Positions 15,056 to 21,343 of a stretch of DNA of 21,343 bases are shown here, in pieces (the stretch's first letter is position 1; each line of letters opens with the position of its first letter). The notes under the pieces are model-generated. The model saw nothing but the letters and a program-made list of their open reading frames with translations. It had not been told where the DNA came from and made no database searches. The DNA lies in NCBI GenBank assembly GCA_001782515.1, contig MFOV01000014.1:43399-64741 (forward strand). The letters run 5' to 3'. The DNA comes from Candidatus Levybacteria bacterium RIFCSPLOWO2_01_FULL_39_10 (GTDB taxonomy: Bacteria; Patescibacteriota; Microgenomatia; Levybacterales; UBA12049). The position numbers and the translations under genes are program-made.

Positions 15056-15259
15056 ATGGCATCAAATGTGTTTGATGAGATAAAGGAAGCAATCATAAGC
15101 CTTAAATGGGGAAGTGTTGAAGTGATAGTGCAGGACGGACAGGTTACTCAAATTTCTACCAGAATTATCAAAAAAACAACAAGTCAGACAGACCAAAAAT
15201 CGGCCAAAAACATCAAAAAAAGCGACAAAACGGGGATAAATTTAAATTTTAAGTATTGA
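15056..15259 (+). CDS. DUF2292 (YezD-like) small protein
   Basis: The 67-residue protein has the conserved core I-K-E-A-I-x-S-L-K-W-G-S-V-E-V-I-V-Q-D-G-Q-V-T-Q-I (about residues 9-33), which matches the DUF2292 family of small bacterial proteins of unknown function. A Lys/Thr/Ser-rich tail follows that looks disordered. It begins two bases after the preceding stop, so the pair is likely co-transcribed. Its stop overlaps the -35 region of the next promoter. Confidence 0.74.
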   Translation: MASNVFDEIKEAIISLKWGSVEVIVQDGQVTQISTRIIKKTTSQTDQKSAKNIKKSDKTGINLNFKY

Positions 15260-15283
15260 CAAACTTATATTTAGTGTTATAAC
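15256..15283 (+). promoter_or_regulatory. Promoter of the repeat-protein/sortase gene run
   Basis: A perfect TTGACA (15256-15261), 16-base spacer and TATAAC (15278-15283). The predicted start near 15290 leaves a leader of about 190 bases with two large hairpins and a strong Shine-Dalgarno. Confidence 0.6.
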
Positions 15284-15316
15284 GTTAACTTACAACTAAA
15301 GAAACGAGCTGACCGC

Positions 15317-15374
15317 AAACGGAGGCTTTTTCATCTCGAGAAGATCGAGGTGGGAAGGCCTCCGTTTTCGTTTT
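15317..15374 (+). terminator. Long leader hairpin with T-rich tail (terminator or attenuator)
   Basis: The outer stem AAACGGAGGC/GCCTCCGTTT (15317-15326 with 15358-15367) encloses an inner 8-bp stem (15332-15339 with 15345-15352, GAGAA loop). It is followed by TTTTCGTTTT. It could end the DUF4352/DUF2292 transcript, attenuate the promoter at 15256, or both. Confidence 0.62.
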
Positions 15375-15400
15375 AAGAGGATAACGGAATATGAGGTGCG

Positions 15401-15434
15401 TCCTTCCGAAGCCGTCCTTAGCTTTGGCGAAGGA
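15401..15434 (+). promoter_or_regulatory. Second leader hairpin
   Basis: Two stacked 6-bp stems (15401-15406 with 15429-15434, and 15407-15412 with 15421-15426) are separated by a two-base bulge, with an 8-base loop. No T-tract follows. Together with the previous hairpin it makes a highly structured 5' UTR. I cannot match it to a named riboswitch. Confidence 0.5.
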
Positions 15435-15461
15435 TCGGTGAAGGGGGACAATCACAAATCG

Positions 15462-15472
15462 AAAGGAGGTGA
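15462..15472 (+). promoter_or_regulatory. Exceptionally strong Shine-Dalgarno
   Basis: AAAGGAGGTGA is fully complementary to the usual 16S anti-SD. It sits about 11 bases from the ATG at 15481, slightly longer than optimal. Most genes in this window have weak or no such site, so this gene is probably translated at high level. Confidence 0.75.
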
Positions 15473-15480
15473 AGAATTAA

Positions 15481-16728
15481 ATGGATTTAAAAAGAAAAAT
15501 CGCAACAGCAATCGCAACCGGAGCAATTTTAGCAAATGCCCTAGTTCCTATGGCATATGCAGGTACAGAAATTACAATTTCCGGAAATGGTGCAGATTCA
15601 AATAATGATGCGGTAGTTGAGGTTGAAAACGATACAAACGTTACTCAATCAAATACTGCAAATTTTGATAACAACATTGACGGAGACGCAAATACCGGAG
15701 ACAACGACGCTAACGAAAATACAGGAGGCGACGTATCAGTTAAAACCGGAGATGCAACAGTAAATGCAACGGTTAATAACTCAGCTAATCAAAACTGGGC
15801 AGAAGTAGATTGTTGCTCAAATAATAACTTAGAAATCAAAATATCAGGAAACGGAGCAGACTCAGATAACACCGTAAACTACGATAATGCAGGGAGAGAA
15901 GGAAACGACATAAATATCGATCAACACAACTACGCATATTTTGATAACGACATCAAATATTTGGACGCAAAAACCGGCAACAATGATGCTAACGAAAACA
16001 CAGGTGGCAATGTAGAAATTGACACAGGTGACGCATCAGTAACAGTTGCTGTAACCAACTGGGCAAATGCAAATTCTGCAAGAGTCGGCAATGGTGACGG
16101 CGGATCAACTTTGAGTCTTTGGATTCTTGATAACGGAGCAGATTCTGATAATGACATAGTAGTCGATTTGGAATCAGACGTTGATGTTCATCAGGGAAAT
16201 AGAGCTCATTTTGACAACGACGTTGATGCTGATGCAAATACCGGAGACAACGACGCTAACGAAAACACAGGCGGAGACGTTGAGGTAACAACAGGTGATG
16301 CAACAGTTGATGTAACCGTAGATAATATGGCCAACTTCAACTGGGCAGATCTTAACTGTGGCTGTTTACTGGATGATCTAACTGTAAAAGTTGATGGAAA
16401 CGGACACAATTCCGACAACACAGTAAACGTCGATCTTGATTCTGATCAAGATGCAGACCAGCACAATAGTGCAGACTTTGACAATGATGTCAAGAAATTA
16501 GATGCAGAAACTGGCAACAACGATGCAGACGAAAACACAGGTGAAGGCGGAGACCCATCCGTTGACACAGGGGACGCAGACGTAACAGTTGATGTATCAA
16601 ACAGCGCCAACATGAACGGAATTGGCGGTGAAGGACCTGATTGGGAATGGCCGGATTGGGACTTAGGCGGACTTAGTATTTCAATAAGTTTTGACCTTGG
16701 TGACCTTCTGGACGCATTAGGTCTTTAA
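15481..16728 (+). CDS. Secreted acidic four-repeat surface protein (founder of repeat family)
   Basis: A signal peptide (about residues 1-27, ending A-Y-A) is followed by four repeats of about 82-95 residues (about 31-113, 118-202, 211-299, 301-383). Each runs NGADSDN, variable strand, Q-x-N-x-A-x-F-D-N-D, A-x-TG-x-N-D-A-N-E-N-T-G-G, T-G-D-A-x-V, V-x-N-x-A-N-x-N. Asp and Asn dominate, so the protein is strongly acidic and may bind calcium. Cysteines occur only at repeat junctions (C111-C112; C293, C295). The C-terminus is Trp/Asp-rich then amphipathic (SISISFDLGDLLDALG) with no membrane anchor or sorting motif, so it is likely released or non-covalently held. The periodic Q/N pattern recalls curli-like solenoids; that is inference. 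No named family is recognised. Confidence 0.82.
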   Translation: MDLKRKIATAIATGAILANALVPMAYAGTEITISGNGADSNNDAVVEVENDTNVTQSNTANFDNNIDGDANTGDNDANENTGGDVSVKTGDATVNATVNNSANQNWAEVDCCSNNNLEIKISGNGADSDNTVNYDNAGREGNDINIDQHNYAYFDNDIKYLDAKTGNNDANENTGGNVEIDTGDASVTVAVTNWANANSARVGNGDGGSTLSLWILDNGADSDNDIVVDLESDVDVHQGNRAHFDNDVDADANTGDNDANENTGGDVEVTTGDATVDVTVDNMANFNWADLNCGCLLDDLTVKVDGNGHNSDNTVNVDLDSDQDADQHNSADFDNDVKKLDAETGNNDADENTGEGGDPSVDTGDADVTVDVSNSANMNGIGGEGPDWEWPDWDLGGLSISISFDLGDLLDALGL

Positions 16729-16741
16729 AAATATTTTTGGA

Positions 16742-16777
16742 TGTAGGGTTCTTCCAGCACTTCGGAAGAATCCTACA
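16742..16777 (+). other. 14-bp intercistronic hairpin without T-tract
   Basis: A stem of 14 pairs (16742-16755 with 16764-16777, one G-T) with an 8-base loop lies 13 bases after the first repeat-protein gene. No T-run follows. It more likely stabilises or processes the mRNA between cistrons than terminates it, allowing more of the first protein than of the downstream ones. Confidence 0.6.
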
Positions 16778-16834
16778 CCAGAAATAAAATTTAAAACTTG
16801 AAATTAAAAATTGATTTCAGATTTTAGATTAAAT

Positions 16835-18970
16835 ATGAATCTAATATTAAAAAAAATATTACTAATAACACTTACTTTATTTCTGGTTTTGAGCCAAAGC
16901 AGTATTTATGTGTTCGCTGAAGAAGCTGCGGGCGGCCAAGAAGCTAATGAAGCAGAAGAAGCTAAACCTCCAAAAGAGGATAAACCGCCGGATGCAGTAA
17001 CTGAAGCGCAAGATGCCCAAGAGGCAACACCGGTAGAAGAACCAACGAGTGAGCAAACTGTTGAACCAACAGTCCAATCAATAGAAGAATCAGGGGACGG
17101 AAATTCATCTGGAAACGTAGGCGATACCTCTCTTCAAACAGGAGATGCAAATTCAACAGGTGAGGTTTATAACCTTGGAAACACAAACGCCGCAACTGAA
17201 GGTTCAGATTCTGATTCTGGTAATGGCATAGGTGTTAGCGTTACAAATTCAGATAACGGCTCAGACTCACAAAACACTGGTTCTGCAACTGTAGTAAACA
17301 ATAATAACACTGATCAAGAAAACTCAGCAACAGTTGTAAACACATTCAATCAGACTGCCGTCTCAGGGAATAATGACGCAAATAAAAACGTAGGAAGTGT
17401 TGCAATTGTAACTGGGGATGCTAATGTTTCTGCTACTTCTCTAACTGCAGCTAATACAAATGTAGCGGGAGTTTCAGTTTCTGAATTTAATATTTTAGAC
17501 GATCATGTGGGGGATTATATTTTAGATTTTGCAACGGGTTGTATTTCTGGTTGTGACGGAGGAGACATAGCAATTGCAAATACCGGAAATGGTGCAAATT
17601 CGGATAATCTCGGAGAAGTTTATCTTGAAAACAACAATAACATTGACCAGGCAAATTACGGAACACTTACAAACAATCTTGATCTTTATGCGGATACAGG
17701 ACACAATGACGCAAACAAAAATACAGGAGGAGATGTTTCAATTACTACTGGAGATGCCAATGTTGCGGCAAATCTTCTCACTTTTCTTAATAACAATATT
17801 GCAGGAGGAGTGATGTTTGGAGTTGTCAACATATTCGGAAATCTGATTGGAGATATTATTCTTCCGGACAGCGCTTTTGATCAAATTGCATGCGGACTTT
17901 GTGGACAAGATATTAATATTTTGAATTCGGGCAATGGCACAGGTTCTGATAATAACTCTTTAGTTAACTCTTCAAACATAAATAATATAAACCAAGCAAA
18001 CGACGCAAATATTGCAAATAACCTCTATTTGGAAGCAGAAACAGGGGATAACAGCGCATCAGGAAATACTGGCGGAAATGTGGGAATAACAACCGGCAAT
18101 TCAACACTTGACGCAAGCATATTAAATATCGCAAATATGAATTTAGTAGGGGGAAATATGTGGCTTGTGATCATAAATGAAGCAGGAAATTGGGTTGGCA
18201 AACTCTACGGTTCAGATCAGTTTGGAAAACTTGCAAGCTCTGGCAATGCACTTTTCTCAATTGATCCAAATGGAATTATAAACGTAACAAATTCTGGAAA
18301 CGGCGCTGATTCAACAAATAACGGTGTTGTAAATACGTCAACAAACAATAATATAAACCAATCAAATATAGCAAATATTGAAAATAATCTAAATTTGGTA
18401 GCAAATACAGGTGAAAATGATGCAAGTAAAAATACAGGAGGAAATGTTAGCATTCTAACTGGAGACGCAAAGGTTTTGGCAAATATAGTAAATTATGTTA
18501 ACAACAATATAGTAGGCGGAAAACTTCTTGTCACTTTTGTAAATGTATTTGGCTCATGGACTGGCGATTTCCTGACTCCGGGTTCTCACAAGGAAACATC
18601 AAGTGTTTTGGCACAAGGTAGCGCATCAAATCAAAACAACGCAAGTCCAAACAATAATTCGGGCGGGCCAAATGGATCTAGTTCGGGATCATCAGGATCT
18701 GAGAGCCAAGGCTCATCAAATCCTTTAAATAATTTAATTGCCGCAGCAGGATTCTTTGGAGGATCATCTTCAAATAGCGAAGGTGGAACCTCAGTTGGAA
18801 TAAAAGTTGCAAGTATAAATACAGGAGACCTGGGACTTCTCACACAAGGAGCAACAGATGAAAAAGTAAATCTAAATCTTGCATGGGCTTTTGTAGTCCT
18901 ACCACTCGTAGGATCAGCGCTTATTATTGGAAATAAACTTAGGAAAAGATATTTAATTAAATCAATATAG
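16835..18970 (+). CDS. Large secreted repeat protein with C-terminal membrane anchor
   Basis: The start is placed at ATG 16835, which gives a clean signal peptide (MNLILKKILLITLTLFLVLS..., cleavage near residue 28). A TTG 24 bases upstream would add eight polar residues. After an acidic Glu/Pro/Ala region (about 29-85) come a partial unit and four repeats of about 115 residues (DNA about 17235-18560). They share NGADSxN, N-N-x-N-Q-x-N-x-A, TG-x-N-D-A-x-K-N-T-G-G and TGDA with the neighbouring proteins. Each repeat is followed by a hydrophobic insert such as FGVVNIFGNLIGDIIL. A Ser/Gly/Asn linker precedes a membrane helix and a basic tail (R-K-R) at the C-terminus. No LPxTG precedes the helix, so it is probably held by the helix itself. 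Paired cysteines (C-x3-C, C-x2-C) lie between repeats. Confidence 0.8.
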   Translation: MNLILKKILLITLTLFLVLSQSSIYVFAEEAAGGQEANEAEEAKPPKEDKPPDAVTEAQDAQEATPVEEPTSEQTVEPTVQSIEESGDGNSSGNVGDTSLQTGDANSTGEVYNLGNTNAATEGSDSDSGNGIGVSVTNSDNGSDSQNTGSATVVNNNNTDQENSATVVNTFNQTAVSGNNDANKNVGSVAIVTGDANVSATSLTAANTNVAGVSVSEFNILDDHVGDYILDFATGCISGCDGGDIAIANTGNGANSDNLGEVYLENNNNIDQANYGTLTNNLDLYADTGHNDANKNTGGDVSITTGDANVAANLLTFLNNNIAGGVMFGVVNIFGNLIGDIILPDSAFDQIACGLCGQDINILNSGNGTGSDNNSLVNSSNINNINQANDANIANNLYLEAETGDNSASGNTGGNVGITTGNSTLDASILNIANMNLVGGNMWLVIINEAGNWVGKLYGSDQFGKLASSGNALFSIDPNGIINVTNSGNGADSTNNGVVNTSTNNNINQSNIANIENNLNLVANTGENDASKNTGGNVSILTGDAKVLANIVNYVNNNIVGGKLLVTFVNVFGSWTGDFLTPGSHKETSSVLAQGSASNQNNASPNNNSGGPNGSSSGSSGSESQGSSNPLNNLIAAAGFFGGSSSNSEGGTSVGIKVASINTGDLGLLTQGATDEKVNLNLAWAFVVLPLVGSALIIGNKLRKRYLIKSI

Positions 18971-19001
18971 AACTGCCCCTGATATTTCTGCTCGTTAGAA
19001 T

Positions 19002-20099
19002 ATGAAAAAATTAATATTTGGAGTACTGTCAACAGTTATAGTTTTAAACCCTCTGTCTCAAGTCTTTGCTGATGAGATCACTGTTTCTGGAAACGGCGAG
19101 GGATCAACAAATAATGTAAATTTAAGTGTTGAGCAAACAACTACTACGCAGCAGAACAATGAAGCTCAAATTGAAAATAACGTTGATGTTAATGCAAATA
19201 CCGGAGGCAACAGTGCAAATGAAAACACAGGAGATGTAAATATTGAGACTGGAGACATCAATGCAAGCGTTGGTATTTCTAATGAAAACGTCAATCAAAG
19301 TTATGTTGAGACAGGCTGCTGCTCTGCTGACAGTTCGTTCGCAATAACTGGAAATGGATCTGATTCGAACAACATGATTGTATATGCAAATACAAGTGCT
19401 ACAAATGTTTCAATTACCAATAACGCAAATATTACAAATACTATAACCGGAAACGCTAACACCGGATATAACAGCGCAAATGAAAATGTCGGAAGCGTAA
19501 CAATAGTCACCGGAAATATCTGGGCGTCTGACAATATTTCAAACAAAGATATAAATGTTTATCAGATCAAAGCAAAACAAGACGGCGGAAGCATAAATAT
19601 CAAAATTGAAGACAATGGTGACGGATCAGACAATTCAGTTGTCATAATCAACGACAATGATCTGGATATAAGTATTGAGAACAATGCAAACATTGTAAAT
19701 AACACCCATTGGGACTTAAATACTGGCGGAAATGAGGCAAACGGCAATAATGGTGACATAAAAATCGCAACAGGCGACATCTATTATGAATCAAACATTA
19801 CAAACGGGCCGGTTAACTACGGCTGGGTGGATGTGGACTGCTGTAGTGAGGATGAAACGGATGATCCCGGAAAACCGGTTGACCCGAGTCCGCCGGCAAA
19901 CGGAGGAGGAAACGGCAGCTCATCAAGCGGTAACGGAAATGATAATGATGAAGATGAGGGTGGCGGAGGAGAAGATGTTCTTCCTATAACAGGACCATCG
20001 AATCTAATACTTCTTGGGCTAATAAACATAATTATGTTCTTTATGGGTTGGTACCTGCGGCTAAAATCCGGCAACTCCCCGAATATTGCGCTTACCTAA
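19002..20099 (+). CDS. Sortase-anchored repeat protein (LPITG)
   Basis: A signal peptide (about residues 1-24, V-F-A-D) is followed by three repeats of the local family (about 26-105, 113-190, 198-279) with TGNxANENxG and TGDI elements. CysCys pairs lie at C106-C107 and C280-C281. A flexible Pro/Gly/Ser/Asn/Asp linker (285-325) leads to a canonical cell-wall sorting signal: L327-P-I-T-G331, a membrane helix (about 334-351), then R353 and K355. The sortase would cut between T330 and G331. The sortase gene begins 23 bases downstream, a substrate-enzyme pairing often seen in gram-positive loci. The gene starts 31 bases after its paralogue. The shared repeats suggest it is the covalently anchored base of the same assembly. 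Confidence 0.87.
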   Translation: MKKLIFGVLSTVIVLNPLSQVFADEITVSGNGEGSTNNVNLSVEQTTTTQQNNEAQIENNVDVNANTGGNSANENTGDVNIETGDINASVGISNENVNQSYVETGCCSADSSFAITGNGSDSNNMIVYANTSATNVSITNNANITNTITGNANTGYNSANENVGSVTIVTGNIWASDNISNKDINVYQIKAKQDGGSINIKIEDNGDGSDNSVVIINDNDLDISIENNANIVNNTHWDLNTGGNEANGNNGDIKIATGDIYYESNITNGPVNYGWVDVDCCSEDETDDPGKPVDPSPPANGGGNGSSSSGNGNDNDEDEGGGGEDVLPITGPSNLILLGLINIIMFFMGWYLRLKSGNSPNIALT

Positions 20100-20114
20100 T
20101 CTCCTTGATATAAT
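20086..20114 (+). promoter_or_regulatory. Candidate internal promoter for the sortase gene
   Basis: TTGCGC (20086-20091), 17 bases, perfect TATAAT (20109-20114). The -35 lies inside the end of the LPITG gene. The predicted start (about 20121) is within two bases of the sortase ATG, implying a leaderless mRNA for the enzyme alone. Confidence 0.45.
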
Positions 20115-20122
20115 CGCATGTC

Positions 20123-20779
20123 ATGGCAACCAAAACCAAACAAAAGCGCATAAAAAACCCCGCTAAACCAAAAAATAGAATACCCGTCCACCCCAAGGGT
20201 GGAAAGCTAAAAGGTGAATCTACGGGAAGGCGGGGGATTTTATTTCATATCGGAAATTTACTTATTGTTCTTTCTCTTCTTACCTCATTTATTGTTTTTT
20301 ACCCTGTAATAAGCGCTTATTTATTTCCTCAACAAATTAAACCCGCAAATGAGCTGAAAGGGGACTACATAACAATTCCAAAAATCAAAGCTCAGGCACC
20401 TCTTATATTTAACGTTGATCCGTGGAACGAGGCAGTCTATCAGGAAGAGCTTAAAAAAGGAGTTGCACATGCAAAAGGCACTGCACTTCCGGGAGAGTCT
20501 GGCCGAAGTTTTATATTTGCCCACTCTTCTGGAAATCCATTTGAGATTACCCGCTACAATACTGTATTTCTAAAGCTTGGGGAGCTTAAAATAGGGGATG
20601 ACATAGAAATAAAAAGGGACAATAAAATCTATAAATACGCTGTAACTCAAACAAAAATAGTAAATCCCACAGAAACTGAGTATCTAATGAAATCAGAGAC
20701 TGACGGGATAATTGTCCAAACCTGCTGGCCTATTGGAACCTCATTTAAGCGTTTGTTGGTCTTTGCGTCTCCTGTTTAA
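20123..20779 (+). CDS. Sortase (class D/E-like transpeptidase)
   Basis: The membrane-bound cysteine transpeptidase would cut LPxTG-type sorting signals and join the protein to a nucleophile at the cell surface. The 218 residues comprise a basic cytoplasmic N-terminus (1-35), one membrane helix (about 38-60), then the sortase barrel. The catalytic triad is visible: H134 (I-F-A-H-S-S), C201 (V-Q-T-C-W-P) and R210 (F-K-R-L-L-V-F). D-Y-I-T-I-P-K-I near residue 81 is the usual first strand. The T-C-W-P-x-G-T motif resembles class D/E more than housekeeping class A. It is the last gene of the run, directly after its probable LPITG substrate. A strong terminator follows. Confidence 0.92.
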   Translation: MATKTKQKRIKNPAKPKNRIPVHPKGGKLKGESTGRRGILFHIGNLLIVLSLLTSFIVFYPVISAYLFPQQIKPANELKGDYITIPKIKAQAPLIFNVDPWNEAVYQEELKKGVAHAKGTALPGESGRSFIFAHSSGNPFEITRYNTVFLKLGELKIGDDIEIKRDNKIYKYAVTQTKIVNPTETEYLMKSETDGIIVQTCWPIGTSFKRLLVFASPV

Positions 20780-20789
20780 TCAAGAAACC

Positions 20790-20820
20790 AAAACCCCCTA
20801 CATATGTAGAGGGTTTTTTA
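20790..20820. terminator. Bidirectional intrinsic terminator
   Basis: AAAACCC and GGGTTTTTT arms enclose CTAC/GTAG (20798-20801 with 20806-20809) with an ATAT loop and one C-A mismatch. A six-T run follows on the plus strand, and an A-run before the stem gives a U-tract on the minus strand. It lies between the convergent sortase and partial repeat-protein genes and can serve both. Confidence 0.85.
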
Positions 20821-20841
20821 AAACTATCAATTAACAAACGC

Positions 20842-21343
20842 TTAGGGCGTTGTATTAGTATTTGACGAACCGGTCACATTAACATTTGTTGTAGTTGTTG
20901 CGTTTCCTGTATCAACTAATACAGAACTTCCGGTATTCTGATCTGCGCTATTATTGCCTGTATTTGAATTAGCTGTTATGTTAGTCCAAACAACAGTAGT
21001 ATTGGATTGTTTTACTTTATTTTTGCAAACATCCACTATTAATGCGTTGTTTTTAGAAAAAGCACCATTGTCTGTTATTGTAATAGTATTTCCGTTCTCC
21101 TCACCACAACAACAATTAACAGCAGAGTTGTCATTTGTTCCGCCTGCTACAGTTACAGTTGTTGGCGTACTGGCAGTTCCTGTTGTTACTGTTTCACTTC
21201 CTCCAGTATTTTTGTTTGCCGTATTTCCACCTGTATCAGATGCTGTATTAGTATGAGTAGCAGCAATAGTTCTATTTTTTTGTTTGACTTTTGATTTTTT
21301 TACCTTAACTTCTGCTGCATTATTTGTAGACCCGAATCCGTTG
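20842..21343 (-). CDS. Fourth repeat-family protein, 3' part only (runs off window)
   Basis: The minus-strand frame is open from the TAA at 20842-20844 to the window end, giving at least 166 residues; a GTG at 21036 is an internal valine codon rather than the start. The translation holds two units of the same family: a first with S-D-T-G-G-N-T-A-N-K-N-T-G-G, and a second with DNGAFSKNNA, KQSNTTVVWTN, A-N-S-N-T-G-N-N-S-A-D-Q-N-T-G and DTGNAT. A C-C-C-G-E-E cluster sits at the junction. Unlike the acidic first protein it has Lys-rich strands (VKVKKSKVKQK). It ends in Asn/Thr residues with no anchor. The N-terminus, including any signal peptide, lies outside the window. Confidence 0.8.
   Translation of the reverse strand, partial: NGFGSTNNAAEVKVKKSKVKQKNRTIAATHTNTASDTGGNTANKNTGGSETVTTGTASTPTTVTVAGGTNDNSAVNCCCGEENGNTITITDNGAFSKNNALIVDVCKNKVKQSNTTVVWTNITANSNTGNNSADQNTGSSVLVDTGNATTTTNVNVTGSSNTNTTP

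Noticed and set aside
15301..15434. c-di-GMP (GEMM) or other named riboswitch in the leader
   Set aside because: A short GCAAA-N-GGAGGC resemblance was noticed, but the conserved core and tetraloop-receptor features are not recognisable, so no class is claimed.
15396..15605. 69-residue plus-strand ORF overlapping the first repeat-protein start
   Set aside because: Out-of-frame shadow of the leader hairpin and signal peptide; the perfect Shine-Dalgarno and signal peptide belong to the 15481 frame.
16811..16834. TTG at 16811 as start of the second repeat protein
   Set aside because: It would place eight polar residues ahead of an otherwise typical signal peptide that begins at ATG 16835; no Shine-Dalgarno favours the TTG.
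18880..18960. LPLVG near the C-terminus of the second repeat protein as a sorting signal
   Set aside because: It lies inside the membrane helix, lacks Thr at position four and is not followed by a separate hydrophobic segment.
15481..20099. CRISPR array or DNA tandem repeat
   Set aside because: The periodicity is coding and degenerate at DNA level, with no constant short repeat and unique spacers.
21036..21036. GTG at 21036 as the start of a 64-residue minus-strand protein
   Set aside because: The frame continues upstream with in-family repeat sequence to the window edge, so this is an internal valine.

Overview
The window looks like chromosomal DNA of a small-genome Candidate Phyla Radiation (Patescibacteria, probably Microgenomates-like) bacterium. 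This is inferred from AT-rich DNA, short spacers, overlapping operon genes, scarce Shine-Dalgarno sites in many genes, a stand-alone GIY-YIG gene, and large low-complexity surface proteins beside a sortase. No rRNA or ribosomal protein is present to settle taxonomy. TGA works as a stop codon (pyrE, pyrC and one GH130 gene end in TGA), which argues against the UGA-recoding CPR lineages.

Region 1 (1-3330) is a mixed housekeeping stretch. It holds the 3' end of an unrecognised gene, a predicted HExxH metallopeptidase, a small GIY-YIG nuclease gene lying between tRNA-Glu(UUC) and a 15-bp copy of that tRNA's 3' end, a GC-rich cruciform-forming spacer, an MscS-type TM-helix membrane protein and tRNA-Lys(UUU). 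The last two appear to be fired from divergent promoters with overlapping -35 boxes.

Region 2 (3540-8336) is a compact de novo pyrimidine operon, pyrB-pyrF-pyrE-pyrC-pyrD. Together the five genes cover carbamoyl-aspartate through orotate to UMP. Its leader has a promoter, an 11-codon U-rich leader ORF and an intrinsic terminator abutting pyrB, the layout of the UTP-sensing pyrBI attenuator of enterobacteria.

Region 3 (8469-14168) is envelope and carbohydrate related. It has a polytopic GT-C-like membrane protein, a small membrane protein with a Pro/Thr/Glu tail, and two coupled GH130-type glycoside phosphorylase/hydrolase genes, each encoding a two-propeller protein.

Region 4 (14292-21343) is the most unusual part. 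A membrane-anchored DUF4352-like protein and a DUF2292 protein precede a gene run for three secreted Asn/Asp/Thr/Gly-rich repeat proteins and a sortase. The third repeat protein ends in an LPITG sorting signal directly before the sortase. A fourth repeat protein of the same family, cut by the window edge, faces the run across a bidirectional terminator. The repeats share a roughly 80-115 residue unit with a Q-x-N-x-A element and a TG-x-N-x-A-x-x-N-x-G...TGDA core, reminiscent of curli-like beta-solenoid or amyloid repeats. I recognise no named family for them. My reading is a cell-surface fibre or matrix system with three anchoring modes: sortase-linked, TM-anchored and released.
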